DNA of 64,000 nt, taken from the NCBI RefSeq assembly GCF_022539315.1, contig NC_066337.1, positions 496,001 through 560,000 of the forward strand. Reading direction: 5' to 3'. Source of the DNA: Serinus canaria. Lineage: Eukaryota > Chordata > Aves > Passeriformes > Fringillidae. This document shows, piece after piece, positions 23,301 to 36,000 of the stretch; within the stretch, counting starts at the first letter, position 1, and the number at the start of each line of letters is the position of its first letter. A program made the translations under genes and the position numbers. The notes below the pieces were generated by a model. It made no database searches and was not told where the DNA came from. It worked only from the letters and a program-made list of their open reading frames with translations.

Positions 23301-26300
23301 AAACCTCATGTATCACCTTTTCTTTACAGCCCTGTCACTGACTGGGGATGAACTCTAGGAAGAGATCTTGCTTTCACAGTGTTTTCCTATTGTTTTTTGA
23401 AGGGAAGGTGGAAGAGGAACTTTGTGTGAGGCAGTTGTAAGGTGAGCCATATCTGTATAAATAGAAGTGCTGAGCACGGTGGATAAGCTGCATCAGAAAT
23501 GCTTCAGAGGCAGGACAGCTGCCTTGGTGAAATGATCACAGCACTGTGAAGCTTGTCCTTTCTTGCTGCTGCCATGGGGACCTGCACACCAGTTTTTCAT
23601 CCCCCCAATCCCCCTTCAAGTGCAGTTTCATTTAACATTGTAATTAATGCATTTTAGACCCCTGAAGTTTGAGCAGAGAGCACAAGGAGTGGGGATGGCT
23701 GCAGCAGAGCTGGGGGTGCTGCACAGGGACTGTGCTGTGGCAGGAGGGAAAGGCTGTCTTGGCCTCTCGGAGCTGAGGCAGGGATTGTCACCTCACTTCT
23801 ACCTGTGCCTTCACTCAGGATGGGTTTGGAAGTCAACAGTGTTATTTCTCCAGTTTACAGTGATTTCCAGAGTAGAAGAGGAGAAGAGTCCTTGACTTCC
23901 TTGGCAGTGCTGTCTGCAGAAGAGACACCTGGCAGTGTTTAGGCCCCTTCACTCAGGGCTGGAGCACACACAGCTTCTCCTCTCCTCTGCAGTTCAGGTT
24001 GCTGGGAACAGCTCAGCAAATCTGTCTTCAGCAGCCTCAGTTTGGTCTCTTCCAGAACACTGAAAGTTGTCATTGTGAAACTGACTTTGCCCAGGAAATC
24101 AGATGCAGACTGTTTTACATGCGGAGTGTCTGATCTCTGTACCTGATCCCACTGTGCTGTTGAGCAGGTGAAATCCTGTGGTGATGGAATCTATTTGTGA
24201 TGTAATTCCCAAGTTTTTGTGTTCTCATTTAGTTTGTCACTCAGTCTTTATTTCATTTATCTTGGATGTACACTGGCATAAAGCCAAGTGTAAGGTAAGC
24301 TGGTCCTTAAGGAAAAGGAAGATTCAGGATAGTACAAATTCAGGCAGAGTTGGGTCTTCACTTATTTCCATGGGGAGGACCTGGTGATGCCTGTGCAGTT
24401 CCTTTTCTCCAAAGCTTCACTTACTCCAGGCCAGCTGCCTCCATGTGACTTGTCAAGGTTTGTTATCAGCCATTCATCCTTAATCATTGAGAAAATTGAT
24501 CAGGGTGTTGTGAGTAACCGAGGGTTCTGAAAATCTCCCTCCTGCACAGAACTTCAGTTACTGCACTTTAAAAATAAGATGGGACAGTCTGGCAGGTATC
24601 TGCTTGTTCAGGAAGTCACACACAGAGAATTTGACTGAATCCACCCAAAGTGAATTGGGCAGGAGTCCAGAAATTCAGTCACAGCCAAGGTGTCCCACCA
24701 GCACTTCCCAGGAGTGCTATGGCCAGGTGTCTGCTTTGGTGTGTTGCATTGAATGCATTTCAGCTCCAGGATGGCTTTCTTCCCCATCTCCTTTCCCTCC
24801 AGACTTCAGACCATGCTGGGTGCTTTGCTAACAGCTCTTGAAGAGCCTGTTTGCCTCAATAATCTGATCAAGGAGGAACAGAGAGATTCTGTCCCTTTAC
24901 TCTTTCAACAAAAAAAAAGAGGAGCCTGTCTTACTATTTGTTGCTGGGCTCCCTTTGTTTTTTTAACTAGGCCAGCACTAAAAATGGAATGAAGATCCCA
25001 GAAATTTCTTTTGATTAGCAGTAAGTGTGAAGAACGATGTGCAAGGGAGAAGGTGGAGGAGCACAGGCTTCTGAGGATGATGGAAAACACTGAAATAATC
25101 CATTTGGATCCTCAGATGCCACATAAAGCAGGAGCTTGTGGCTCCAAATATGAAAACAAAATTAGTCTCTCAGTAATGTGGGCTTTTTTTTATTACTTTA
25201 TTGGATTTTTCTTTTTGTTTTGGCTTGTGTTAAAGTGGCATTTCAAGCCTCTGTTGGAATACATGGACTGTATATATTGCTTAATTTCATCAGCCTTTTT
25301 GTAAAGAGGCACTGGGAGAAGAGCAATGTTTCCTCCTTTTTGCAAGCTCTAGTTTATTTTTTCCCCTCTTCCTTCTTCCTTCTTCCTCTGTTTTCTTTTT
25401 CCTGTAGGAGTGTCATGATATTCAACAATGATGAAAACATACTGAATCTTACAGAAATGTAATTTGAAAATCTGAATCGTTTTTTTAAAGATGCTTATTT
25501 ACATGCACTGTGAGACACCCAGGAGAAATTTTTAAGGACATGGTTAGTGGCTTAAATATTCAATAGGCTTATTTATTTGATGATTATTAATAATTATTAT
25601 TACTTTTATTGTAACTATTATTTCTAAACCCTTTGCATCTAGATCAAGTCACAAGAAAGAACAGAACCTCTGTCCGGCACTAAATGTGGGTCTTCCTTTT
25701 CCTTTCATTGTTGACAATAGTAAGCTTGGCATGAAAACTTAGAGAGGCTGAATTTATATGATAGCAATAATTCTGGAGGAGCAGAGCAGGAATTCCAACA
25801 ATTTGATTGTGATCAGGAATGTGATTCAAAATAATTCTCTAGAATGTGATTACTTATAGTACTCTCATATATAGCTCACCTAAAAGGGCTAAATTAAATA
25901 CTTGACAGGAAATCCGTAAAGGTTTTACTTTGAGGTCTGTGACTAAATCAGTCCTTACTGTGTCCCATGTCCAGGAATCCAGTCACAGCAAGGATAACAT
26001 TTGCATTAGTCTGCTTTAAAAGCTTTAGTTTAGATAAGAGGGAAATCCTGTGCCAGTAGATGGGCTGTGTGTCAGAACTGAAGGCGGACAAGGCTGATGC
26101 ACCACATTGGTGTACACAGCACTTTGTGCATCTTCCCGAGGGAAAACACTGCCTGGCACAACTCGAGTGATCCAGGATTCTGTGCCAGCCCTGAGACTGC
26201 AGCTCCTTCCCTGGAGCTGGGCTGGGCTCTTGTGCTTTGTCCTGGCAGGCCGAGAGTCCTTAGCTGCACCAGAGCTGAGCTCTGCTACTGCCTTTGAACT

Positions 26301-26825
26301 GAGAAAACTTCTTTTCAACCTCCAGAGGGGCTCAAATATTACTTTTGCTGCCCCAGGAATGTTCTTGGAGTAAATTTTGTTAAGAGACATGTTATATTGC
26401 TGAATGCATGAAATCCATCAGTTTGTCTGCTGTGTATGAACTTACATCAGGAATACTTGTAGCCACTTACCTTTTTCACCTGTCTTTCCCTGCCTGCAAT
26501 AGTAAAATTATGCCAAGTTATTTTTATTTTACCTTCGTTGTAATAAAAGTTTCTGTGATTTTTCTGCTTTGGAAGCAATGTTGGGAAATCATTTGGGCAT
26601 CAGGCACTGGGATTGAGATTGCTGAGGAACATAATTTACTGATTTCAAACTTCTGCCTGAAGATGTATTTGGAAACATTATTTTAGTTACTGGTGACCCT
26701 TCCAAAATCCTATTCTAGGCATGAAATATAGGTTCTGTTCCTGTGTGGAACTTCAGATTGTGGCACATGGTTTGTTTAGAATTAACTTTGCAACAGAGGG
26801 CTGTGGATCTCCATCCTGAGAACAG
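20323..26825. other. Unique non-coding DNA
   Basis: About 6.5 kb with no recognisable exon, RNA gene or transposable element. A very AT-rich stretch of TTATT/AATAA words lies at 25560-25625. Frames up to 121 codons (for example 26025-26390 minus) show no recognisable domain. Confidence 0.55.
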
Positions 26826-26893
26826 ATCAGGAATGGTTTGGGTTGGGAGGGCCCTTAAAGCCCATCTCATTGTGCACCCCTGCCGTGGGCAGG
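26826..26893 (-). mobile_element. CR1 LINE, 3' end, left part (split by LTR)
   Basis: GAATGGTTTGGGTTGGGAGG followed by CCTTAAAGCCCATCT is the reverse complement of the avian CR1 3' end, so the element lies on the minus strand. It breaks off after GGGCAGG, where a solo LTR begins, and resumes at 27308. The insertion is therefore younger than this CR1. Confidence 0.85.
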
Positions 26894-27307
26894 TGTCTCT
26901 CGGGCTGTTCGGGCCCACTGCGGCTAGCCATGGACCCTGGCCCACACGCTCTTCCATGGACGAAAGCAAAAGCGCAGAAGCGCTCTTCTCCACGTGGGGA
27001 CGAGTGTCCTGTTTATTGGCTTGGGAAGGAACACCTCAGACTCTGGCAACCCCCCCGGGTGGGAAAGAGAAAGTTCCCTTCTTGCAGGGGACTTTTATTC
27101 CTGAGGGAATGGGGGAGGGGGAAGAGGACCAAAGGCAATGGGATACCATTGAGGAGGGGTGAGGGTAGGGGTAACCAGGTGACAGACCACCAGGGGGTAC
27201 AGGGCAGAGGGGTGGATGAGGAAGAGACCATGTGGTGGGAAAAGGGAATAACATTTCAAATCACCCAGTGCAAAACAACTACATAAACTATATAGTGCAA
27301 TCCAACA
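26894..27307 (-). mobile_element. Solo LTR of a class II-type endogenous retrovirus
   Basis: A 414-bp insertion begins TGTCTCTCGGG and ends CCAACA, so it has the TG...CA termini of an LTR with a short TGT/ACA inverted repeat. It is flanked by a perfect 6-bp direct repeat GGCAGG (26888-26893 and 27308-27313), the duplication size typical of ERVK-like (class II) proviruses. Read on the minus strand it has a TATA-like AATAAAAG at about 27092-27099 and a polyadenylation signal AATAAA at 27012-27017, leaving a U5 of about 100 bp. No internal viral genes are present, so this is the product of recombination between two LTRs. The G-rich plus strand gives spurious frames. Confidence 0.85.
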
Positions 27308-27395
27308 GGCAGGAACACCTTCCATTTGCCCAGACTGCTCCAAGCCCTGACACTTTCAGGAACCAGGTGGCCACAGCTTCTCTGGGTGCAATAGA
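27308..27395 (-). mobile_element. CR1 LINE, right part (split by LTR)
   Basis: The continuation of the CR1 interrupted at 26893 includes GAACACCTTCCATTTGCCCA, then GCTCCAAGCCCTG, then CACAGCTTCTCTGGG, in the order of the reverse-complemented CR1 end. The part after GCCCTG is shortened relative to other CR1 copies in this window. It begins with the second copy of the GGCAGG target duplication. Confidence 0.8.
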
Positions 27396-28769
27396 CACCT
27401 AAAAGGCATCAATTCTGTAGCTGTAACACAAGGTTGATGTGTTGGTAACTGGGTACTCTGGAAGAGGGAACTTGCCCCAGAAGTGTCAAGGAGGGAAAAG
27501 GCATCTGGATGTGCTGGTTCACAAGGCTGTGGGGTTGCACTTAGGGAACCTGCCTAGTTGCATTTTTCCATAAATTATGGTGCTTCAGCATGCCCGAACT
27601 TTTCTTTCTGCAGTGTCTGCTCTCTATTTAGAGGCAAAGTTTTTCTAATGCTTTTAACTTCCACTATTGTTTGGGTTACTTGTTTCTTTTAATTTCTTTC
27701 TTCTTTTAAAATGTTTTCTCCTTTTTTCTTTTCTCCCCCTCAGTATATCTTCCCCCCCTTCTCATTCACACTCAAAGCCTTTCTTACAGAAAGTCTTTGT
27801 TTCTCCGCCTTTTTTTGCCTCTTGTAGGTTACTTTGTCATGGGGTGAGAGTGAGGGACAGCAATAAAAAAACATGGCAGTCTTTAGATCTTTATTAAAAC
27901 CACACTTGGTAAGACTTAACGTTTTTAGAAATGCTTTCCTGAGCAGCTATCACTTTCAGTGCTCACTTCTCTAGTCAGAAAGGCATTTTGAGTTCCTTTC
28001 ATTTTCATAATCTTCATTTAAATGCAGCCCCTTAAACTCCCAAGAGTGATAATTGGACACACAATTTACTAGCTCTGGAATGCTGGGTGTTTGGCACTAA
28101 CAGAATTGGGATGAAATTAGCTGCGAGTCCTCCTGTTTGATTTGGGAAAGATGTGTCTGAGCTTTTCCATAGTGATTTAAAGTGATGGGGATGGTCTTGT
28201 TTCTAATTTGCAAATATTGGGCCTTCTTGCAAGTTACCCCTATATGTAAGCTTTGTATAAGGTTATATATTGAAAGCAAATTCTTAAGCAAAAGCTGTTC
28301 ATTTGGAGAGCCTGCAGTGAGCATTAGAAGCCTGAGAAATAAGTGTGTTCTATATGTGGTGCAATGAGTAGAGTTTAAATTTTATTTCTTTTATATCATC
28401 TTGATTTTCTTAAGCTTATTGCATATGTTTAGGATTTTTTTCTAATTTCCTTTGTAAAATTATTCTTTGTTTCCCAGATAATAGGACACAGAAAAAAGAC
28501 TGTTACTACCACTGCAGATTAGAAGCCTTTAGCAGAGACCCTGGCTTTGTCACCAGTTCTGGTTCACAATTGCAGCCCTGAGGCATGAAATTGTCAGAAA
28601 CATTCAAATAATCACCTCATGTGCTTGAAATCTATCTGGTGCTTCCCAAGATTCATCCCTGAGGAGTTGTTGGCAGTGTTTGTTTTCACGCTGGAAATAT
28701 GAACATATTTAACACTTGCATAATAGTGATGATCCTTTTAAAAAAGTTTCAGAATCCCCCATGGGGTGG
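27396..28769. other. Unique non-coding DNA
   Basis: No exon, RNA gene or repeat family is recognisable. T-rich and C-rich stretches around 27690-27760 are ordinary low-complexity sequence. Confidence 0.5.
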
Positions 28770-29005
28770 TCACAGAATCACAGGATCAGGTTGGATCTAG
28801 GTTCGAAAAGCTCTCCCAGGCCATTGAGTCGAACCTGTGCCCGATCCCCACCTTGTCACCGGCCCAGAGCACTGAGTGCCTGTCCCAGTTTGATGGTGCC
28901 ACGTCCAGACCTTCCTTGGACACCTCCAGGGATGGGGACTCCACCCCCTTCCTGGGCAGCCCCTTCCAGTGTTTAACAATCCTTTCTGTGAAGAAATTCT
29001 CTCAT
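28770..29005 (-). mobile_element. CR1 LINE, 3' fragment (different subfamily)
   Basis: CACAGAATCACAGGATCAGG followed by GTTGGATCTAGGTTCGAAAAG opens a reverse-complemented CR1 3' end. Further diagnostic words follow in order: CACTGAGTGCC, CACCTCCAGGGATGGGGACTC, CTGGGCAGCCCCTTCCAGTG and TTTCTGTGAAGAAATTCTC. Its internal sequence (GAGTCGAACCTG, CCACGTCCAGACC) differs from the other CR1 copies here, so it belongs to another CR1 subfamily. It is non-coding and 5'-truncated. Confidence 0.85.
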
Positions 29006-30965
29006 CCCATGCTTTTGGGTGTTGGTGCCAGTGGGGTTGTTCTTAGTGGTGCTTTTGACCCAGGGCAAATGTCTGTCTCCATAGTCAGGTTTGAAGATGT
29101 ATTTATGTTTGAAGACATATCTATTTTTGAGGGGGGTGCAGAATTTTTCATCTAATGCTTTTATTTGCATTCAAAGAGCAGTCTCTAAATCTGTTGTGGC
29201 AAATATGCACTTTTATATAAAAATACTCACCTGTAAATATTGATTACGATGACTTCTTTGCACCAAATTACAGTGTGCCTGTGCCAGGGTATGAGTCACC
29301 TGTCACCCCACAGTTGTCACCCAGGAGTCTGACACTTGTGTTTCTTTTTATAGGTTTGACTTAAACATAGCGACTTACTCATTTCCCTCCATTCCTCTTA
29401 CAGAAATTGAGTCTCAAGACATCCTAAAAGCCATGAGTGGATTGTTGAGACGTTAAAAAGGGACAGCCTGTTCTTCCTGGAGAGAAATCAGAGGTGTTGG
29501 GTTTGGAGGGGTTTTTGGTGGGACTGAAAAATAGGCACAAGTGATTCCACATGATCCATGTGTGTTTCCCTGGAAACAATGACCCTACCTTGCCATGTCA
29601 CCATGTGCAGGTACTGTAGGGAGTTGTCTTCCTCATGGTAGTAAGAGCTGGTTGTTGGTGTAGGAGCTCTGCCATGGTGCAGGTCTGATCTTCAGCTGCC
29701 CATGATTTATTGAAAGCTGCTCAGCTGATGCATAACGTGCTGCTCTGCTACACTATTTGCAATTATCTTATATTGGGTCAAATGAAACATTAATTTCTTT
29801 TCACAGTCTGTGAAAAAATTTGTTACTTGTTTGGTTTCTGTGCGTGCTTGCGTGCTCAGGGGTGAGCTCAAAGGACTTATTTTGGCTCAACAGAATGTGC
29901 AGGAGATTGTCTGCCTTCCTTGCTGGCCCCACATGATGATTTTTCTTCCTCCTGCTTTATTGAGGAAGAGGAGTCTGTATCAATGAGCCAGCATGGCCTA
30001 TGAGGAATGGGGAGACAAAGCTGGGATTTTGGAGACCTGACTGATATCCCACAGTAATTAACTGTGTGCTCAGACTGGTGATTTAATGCCCCATTCCTTC
30101 GTTTCTTCTCTGGCTTTTCTGTGCAGACTCCTCCGTTGGGTGAATGTTTCTGCTGGAACTGTGGAGTTCAGTCCATGCTGGGACTGCCAGACACAACTGG
30201 AACTAACTCATTGAATGGAAACGTGGGTTTATTTGCTTTCTTTAATGATAGTAATCACTCAGGTGCTGGTATCTTATCCTGTATTCTCTTCTGATTTACT
30301 GACATCATTTGTCCTGAAGTTTTGATGCTGTTGAGCCCTTGTGTCCATGGAGAATAGATGCTGGAGATCCGTTTAAAATATCTGGCAATAGATGTCTTAG
30401 AAATCCTGTCTCTGTCCCCCTGAAAGACTGGAGGGTAAGCCTTGAGCCAGGGTTCAGGTAGTGCTTTTCAGGAAAAGCTTGTATTTAGCAGCTTATATTG
30501 GATTCCTTCTCTTTACTCTGTGAAGAATTTGATTTATGCCAGCAGCAGTTCTTTATGAAATAATGAAAGTGAGTTTGTGAACCAGAAGAGAGGGTGGCTT
30601 GACCAGTGAGGTGGCTTTAGGGGAATGTTACTTTCCCATATTTAGAAAGTTACAAAGGATACAAACAAGTGTTCTCTTTAGCTCCTTGGGCTGGATTTGT
30701 CTGCAGTCTCTTTTTTCCCCCAAGAGCTGCATCCTCTCAAGCACTGTTCACAAGCCTGTAACTCTAAGCAGTCACTGAGATATGTGTTTAAAAGTCTATG
30801 CATGACCAACTGCAGCAAGGCAGGCAACAGTGGAGCATCCTTGTGGATCCTTTATCTTGTACCTGTAGGAGGGTCTTGAATCATGACTTAGGAGCTTCAG
30901 GTTGTTGACCTGAGCTCTGGTAATTTAATCTGTTACCATTAAATCTGTGATAACCCCTTGAGGGC
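29006..30965. other. Unique non-coding DNA
   Basis: No exon, RNA gene or repeat family is recognisable. An imperfect duplication of a TTTGAAGA-containing unit lies at about 29090-29130. Confidence 0.5.
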
Positions 30966-32195
30966 TGTGTTGATTTGGCATGGCCTGGCTTTTTGGTAAT
31001 GGTGGGGTAGGAAACCATGGTGGGGGCACAGGGGTAGCTGCTAGAAGCTCCCACCATGTCTGACAGAACCAACCTCTGATGGCTCTGAGGATGGACAATT
31101 AGAGAGGCTGCTGGCCCACTTTGAGAGGTTGGTAATGCCTCTGGGATGACATACTTCAGAAGAAGATCAAAATGGCACGTGTGCAGATTTTTCCTGAGCG
31201 GTGGGGAGGTGCCATGGCCGCCAGCGTGGCCTGCAGTGAGCCGTGCCTGCCTGGCCGTCCCAGCCAGCCATGCTGCACGCTCACAGGCAGGGCCAGTGCC
31301 AGTAGCTGCTCCTTCCCAGTGCCCTGTGTGAGGAGAGGTGATGGGCACTGCCCGCGCTATCGTGGTGGGGCCACATGGCCAATGGCGAAAACGTGGTGGG
31401 GACTCCCCTGTGCAGAACCTGGATGAAATCATCCTCTTGGTGCTGTGGGATCTGTAAGAATCTTTAAATTAGTGGAACTTGTTGGCCATGGTACCTATGG
31501 GCAGCAGTGCCAGAGCTGAGATTCCTCTGCAGGCCATGATGAGGACTGTGGTAAAACAAACTGTCCCCTTGTAATGCGTGAAGTCCACGGGCGATGCAGA
31601 AATCCATTTGCAGCCCGTGGGAGAATTGCTCCCACTGGAGCAGGTGGATGCTGGAGAAGGCTGTGATCCAGTGGGAAACCCAAATAAAGAGAGAAGGCTC
31701 CTGCTCCCAGAAATAGAAGAGAAGGCCCTTACATCCAAACTAGAGCAGCCTAGCCTTAAAAGACTACACCTCGTGGACAAGTGACAAACACCATAACAGT
31801 TTTGGGAAGACTGTTTGCCCATGGGAGGGACCCCATGGCATAGCAGAGGAAAGACTCCCGCATGTGAAAAGAAGATGATCTCTAGTGATGACCAAAACCC
31901 CCATGCCTTTTCTCCCTGTGCTGTCAGTGGGAAGGAGGGTGGACCTGGGCGGGGAAAATGATGTTTTAAAGGCTTATTTTACATCTCATTTTCCTCCTCT
32001 GACTCTGTTAATAATAAATTTACTTTATAGCTCTAAATTTGAACGTGTTTTGACTTTAGAGTATTTTCTCCTAGTCCTTATTTCAACTCTTGAGACCTTC
32101 ATTGCTTTTTCTCCCCTCCTGGGCTCACCTGTAGCAGAAGAAAGTAAGCAAACAACTTTTATGGGTCCTTGGCATTTGGCCAATGTCAAACCACA
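30966..32195 (+). mobile_element. Solo ERVL-type LTR, degenerate
   Basis: About 1.23 kb starting TGTGTTGATTTGGCATGGCC and ending GGCCAATGTCAAACCACA. It matches, in order, the features I remember of the long avian ERVL LTR: a GTCTGACAGAACCAAC stretch, GGTAATGCCTCTGGGATGAC, repeated GGAGCAG/CCCGTGG units, a late polyadenylation signal AATAAA at 32013-32018, and a T/C-rich U5 ending in CCACA. No internal gag, pol or env sequence follows, so it is a solo LTR. A 5-bp target duplication is not visible, consistent with age or a mis-set end. The 183-codon minus frame at 30881-31432 and the 117-codon minus frame at 31469-31822 are antisense to this LTR and not genes. Confidence 0.8.
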
Positions 32196-32850
32196 ATGGG
32201 GGAAAGGAATGATAATAATTGTAAACATACCACCTTTTTGCTGAGTGGAATATGTTCAGTATTTGTTAAAAAGAGTATTGCATGTGTGTAAAATCAACTG
32301 CTACATTGTGTGAATGTAGAGTGTAAAGGGCTGTGCTTAAAGTGAAACCCAGCCTTGCTGCAGAACTGTGAGCATGAAGACAAATAGTACATGAAATCCT
32401 CAGTTCATTCCAGTTACTGAGAAAATGCTTTAAATCTGTTTTCCAGTTTGTGTTTCATTTTAGTTACCTGTGGATGTGGGAACGTCTAGAAGTGTTACGT
32501 CATGGAGACAGGAGAGACGGGGTTTTAAACTGCTGTTTTTGCACCTCGTGTGTTCATTATATTCTGAAAACTTAATGTGGAAGCAGTTTTTTAGCTGGTC
32601 TGGATAATTCCCAGCTTTCTTGCTGTGCGTTCAGCAGCGCTGGTTTGGGGGCCGGGTGGCCAGGTCTGCCCCAACCTTGCAGTGCGAACCAGCCTGGCTG
32701 AGCTCTCCTGATTCTGGGGTAAATTACACTGGGCACACCTTGGTTTTTATTTCCCAGACATATTTTTGGAACGTCTTACACCTCACTTTTCTAGTAGGTG
32801 TGTTCAACAGCTTCTGTTATTCCCTTTCCCATCAAACCAATAATGAAATT
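32196..32850. other. Unique non-coding spacer
   Basis: About 650 bp between the ERVL-type LTR and the next CR1 with no recognisable exon, RNA gene or repeat. Confidence 0.5.
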
Positions 32851-33025
32851 CCAGAATGGTTTGGGTTGGGAGAGAACTTAAAGCCCATCCTGTCCCACCT
32901 CCTGCCATGGGCAGGGACAACTTCCACTAGACTAGGTTGCTCCAAGTCCCATCCAGCCTGGCCTTGGAGACTTCCAGGAATGGGTGTGTTAGCAATTCTG
33001 GATGTTGAGCCTGGGCAGCAGGGCT
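32851..33025 (-). mobile_element. CR1 LINE, 3' fragment
   Basis: CCAGAATGGTTTGGGTTGGG followed by CTTAAAGCCCATCC, CCTGCCATGGGCAGGGACAA, CTTCCACTAGACTAGGTTGC and CCAGCCTGGCCTTGGAGAC is a clear reverse-complemented CR1 3' end. Similarity fades after CAGGAATGGG and the left-over CTGGGCAGCAGG; the right limit is approximate. Confidence 0.9.
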
Positions 33026-36000
33026 TGAATATCCTTTTCTGTGTGTCCTTTTCCCCCTGACCATTACACTTTGATATTTTCTGGCTATAACACACACCCA
33101 AGGCTTCTCACATGGTGTTCTCTATGCAAAACTAATGAAAAATTTACTAGAAGATTCCTCAGGCTTTTTCTCTACTATTTTCCTGTGGTACTTTGTAGGT
33201 TTATTATACCTTAAAATGTTTAGATTATACCCATAAGGAAAGCAATTAACAAAAATCTGTGCATCAATGGATTATAATGAAATAAAATTAGATTTGTCTT
33301 TCATGTTTTTTTTTTCTGTTTCAGAAAAAGTGTAATCTCCTTCATGTTCAAAACAGCCATTTTATTGTCATTTAATAGTGTGCTGTGTTAAAAAGCTTTT
33401 AGTGGTGTTGAAAAAAAAATTGCAGAAGCTGTACTTGGAGAAAATACAGAACTTACCTTTTAATAGAAAGCATTTATGTCCAGTTTTTAACAAAATCAGT
33501 GATTTTTCATGAAAAGATTAGGTTAAAAATGCATTCTCTGCTTTGTTTGTGTATTTTTCTGAGTGGTAGCCAGACTTGATCCTTACCTTGGAACATCAGA
33601 GGATGAGCTAAAGCTTGGAGCTGTGCTGGTTTTCCTTGGGGGTTAGGAGCAGGAGCAGCATTTCTTGCTTTGCAACATTTGTGTGCTGTAACATAAGATC
33701 TACATTTCCATGCTTTATCCCCTTCTCCAATGTTTAAACACAAAAATAAACCCCAGTAACAGCAGAACGATCCTTTCCTGAGGATCTCAGTGATCTTGTC
33801 CTTCTCGATGCAGAGTGAATGTCAGCATGAGAGAGAGACTGAATGACAGTTTCATGAATATTACTCAAGCCTCATAAAACAGAATATTAATATGTTTATA
33901 GCACTGGAATGGAGGAGAATTTGCAGATACAGAGCTGTGACTGACCAAATAAATGCCCTGCAGGCCAAGATAACACTCTCCCTGATCAACGAGAAATTTC
34001 ACCTGTGTTTTGGAACTTCCTGCATATTGTGCTTCTGTCCTGTTGTCTGTTTCTCTGTGTTGAGGCAGCACCTTCTGTGAAGGACAACCTCTACACCTCA
34101 GTTATTTGGGGTGTTCCAGCTACTTGTGTTTAGAAGGAATTGGTGCTTCAGTGCTGGGTGCAGATCACAGGCTCTTCCAGAGGGTTCCGAACACTCCTAT
34201 CAATGCTACTGGGTTTTCCCTGGGCTTTTCTGAGCTCCTTTTCTGTGTAGCTCCAGTCTTCCCAAGGCTGTAGGAGTCACATCCAAGTATCAGCAGTGTT
34301 CCAAGTCACTCCTGAGCTTCCAGTGTAGCTCCCTCATGGCTTTCATTTAATTTTTCATTTATTTACCTCCCAAAAGCCCCAATACCTTTACACAGCTGGA
34401 AGAAGCCTTGTATAAAGGTGAGTTCCCAATTTGAGGTGACCTGTGTGATGCTGCTTGACACACAGGCTTTAAAATCCAGGGTTATAACCAAGAATTTCCT
34501 AATTTCCTCTCCCAGTCTGCCCTGCGGTACAGGACTTGTCTGGATTTTGTGAGATTGAGCTGATCCTTCTGCTGCTTCTCCTGTGTCCCCCACTTTGACA
34601 GTACTGTGTGTTGTCTGCCTTCAGCAGTCCCAGCTGATTTAACTGGACTTCTTTCCCTTCTTCAGCTTTCAAACTTGCTGCAGAGCAGAGTACAGACTGT
34701 CACCTTTGTTGGGCTTGGAGTAGGAATGCTTTTCCTAGCTGTCTTTCCTGAGCCAGGAAAATAGCTCTCTATTAGCATAACAGTGTGTCCCATGTCTGGA
34801 TAAATGACCTGGGAGAGCAAATCCTGTACTTTTTTTAAGTGGTCTTGGTGTCAAGGTGTCAGTGCTTGTGTCAAGACCTCTGGATAATTCATTTATCTTT
34901 GGCTGGATTTTGTTAGCATTTCATTTGCCCATCAAAGCTGTGGGCATAAAATGTTGATTTAGGGGCAGTAGAAGGACAGTGTTAAAAACTAAAACCAAGC
35001 TGTGTTCCTCAGCTTCCTCCATAGGTTTAAAAATTGCAAGACTTTCTTGAAAGACTTCTTTTTTAATTGTAGCAGGGTAGTTTCTTAGAAAAAAAGTAGT
35101 TTCTTAGAAAGCAGCGCTTGGGAAAGAAGATATAGGACATTTTGTGATAATAAAGGAGTGAAAGAATAGAAAGAAGAATATTGATAAGAGGTTGTGGACA
35201 GGCTGAAGTAACAGCATCAGTAACAATGAAGGATGTGAGTGGAAAAGTGGGGTGATAAGGTGGAGAGCAGGATACAAAGAATGAGAACTTGAAAAAGAGA
35301 AAGCAGTTGAGTAGGAACCTGATGAAGTAAAGCAATGGAGAGAGATGTGAAGAGCAGGGCAAAAACAAAGCTGGCTGTCAGGTTTTGGGACATTTGATAT
35401 GGCTTAAAACACACTTAAGTAGAGGAGGAACGATTATAAAAATGTCTTCTAATAATATGAGAGCAAGGCGGAGGTCATGAGAGGTCTCTTAAAGATACCT
35501 TCCTGTTCAGTAGTGTTTGTGCAGAATCCAGCTTCAGTCAAATGAAGCTTCCTGCAGGATTCACAGGCTCACTTTCTGGGATGTGTGCCCTCACTTCTTC
35601 ATCAGTCCCAAATCACTGATCTCTGAGTAAATAGTGCACATTCTTTTATGGGTTAATGTGGAGAACTTGGCATGACACTGAGTGCAAGTTCTGACACAGG
35701 CAGCTTTGGGAATGTTTGATTAATCACTGCTCTTCAGACTTCCAACTCCCTGCTTTTTACTGGGAGAACATCAGCAATATCCTTTACTAGATGAGGTGCT
35801 TGGATGCTGAGTGTGGAGGAGGAAGGTTTAACTGCCTTCTAATCTAACATGATTAGAAAGAACTGAGAGATTGTACAGATGGAGGTATTTAAACCACGGT
35901 ATCTACAAACTTTAATGTCTGAACAGGCAAAAGTATAGCCCTGTTTCAGAGAGGATCAGTCAGAGTGAAAGGAGAATGATGGCTGTGATAAAAGCAGGCA

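Noticed and set aside
28797..28812. GGTTCGAA-like word resembling a tRNA B box
   Set aside because: It sits inside a CR1 3' fragment and no A box or cloverleaf surrounds it.
30881..31432. 183-codon minus-strand frame
   Set aside because: It lies antisense across the boundary and body of the ERVL-type LTR, which is non-coding.
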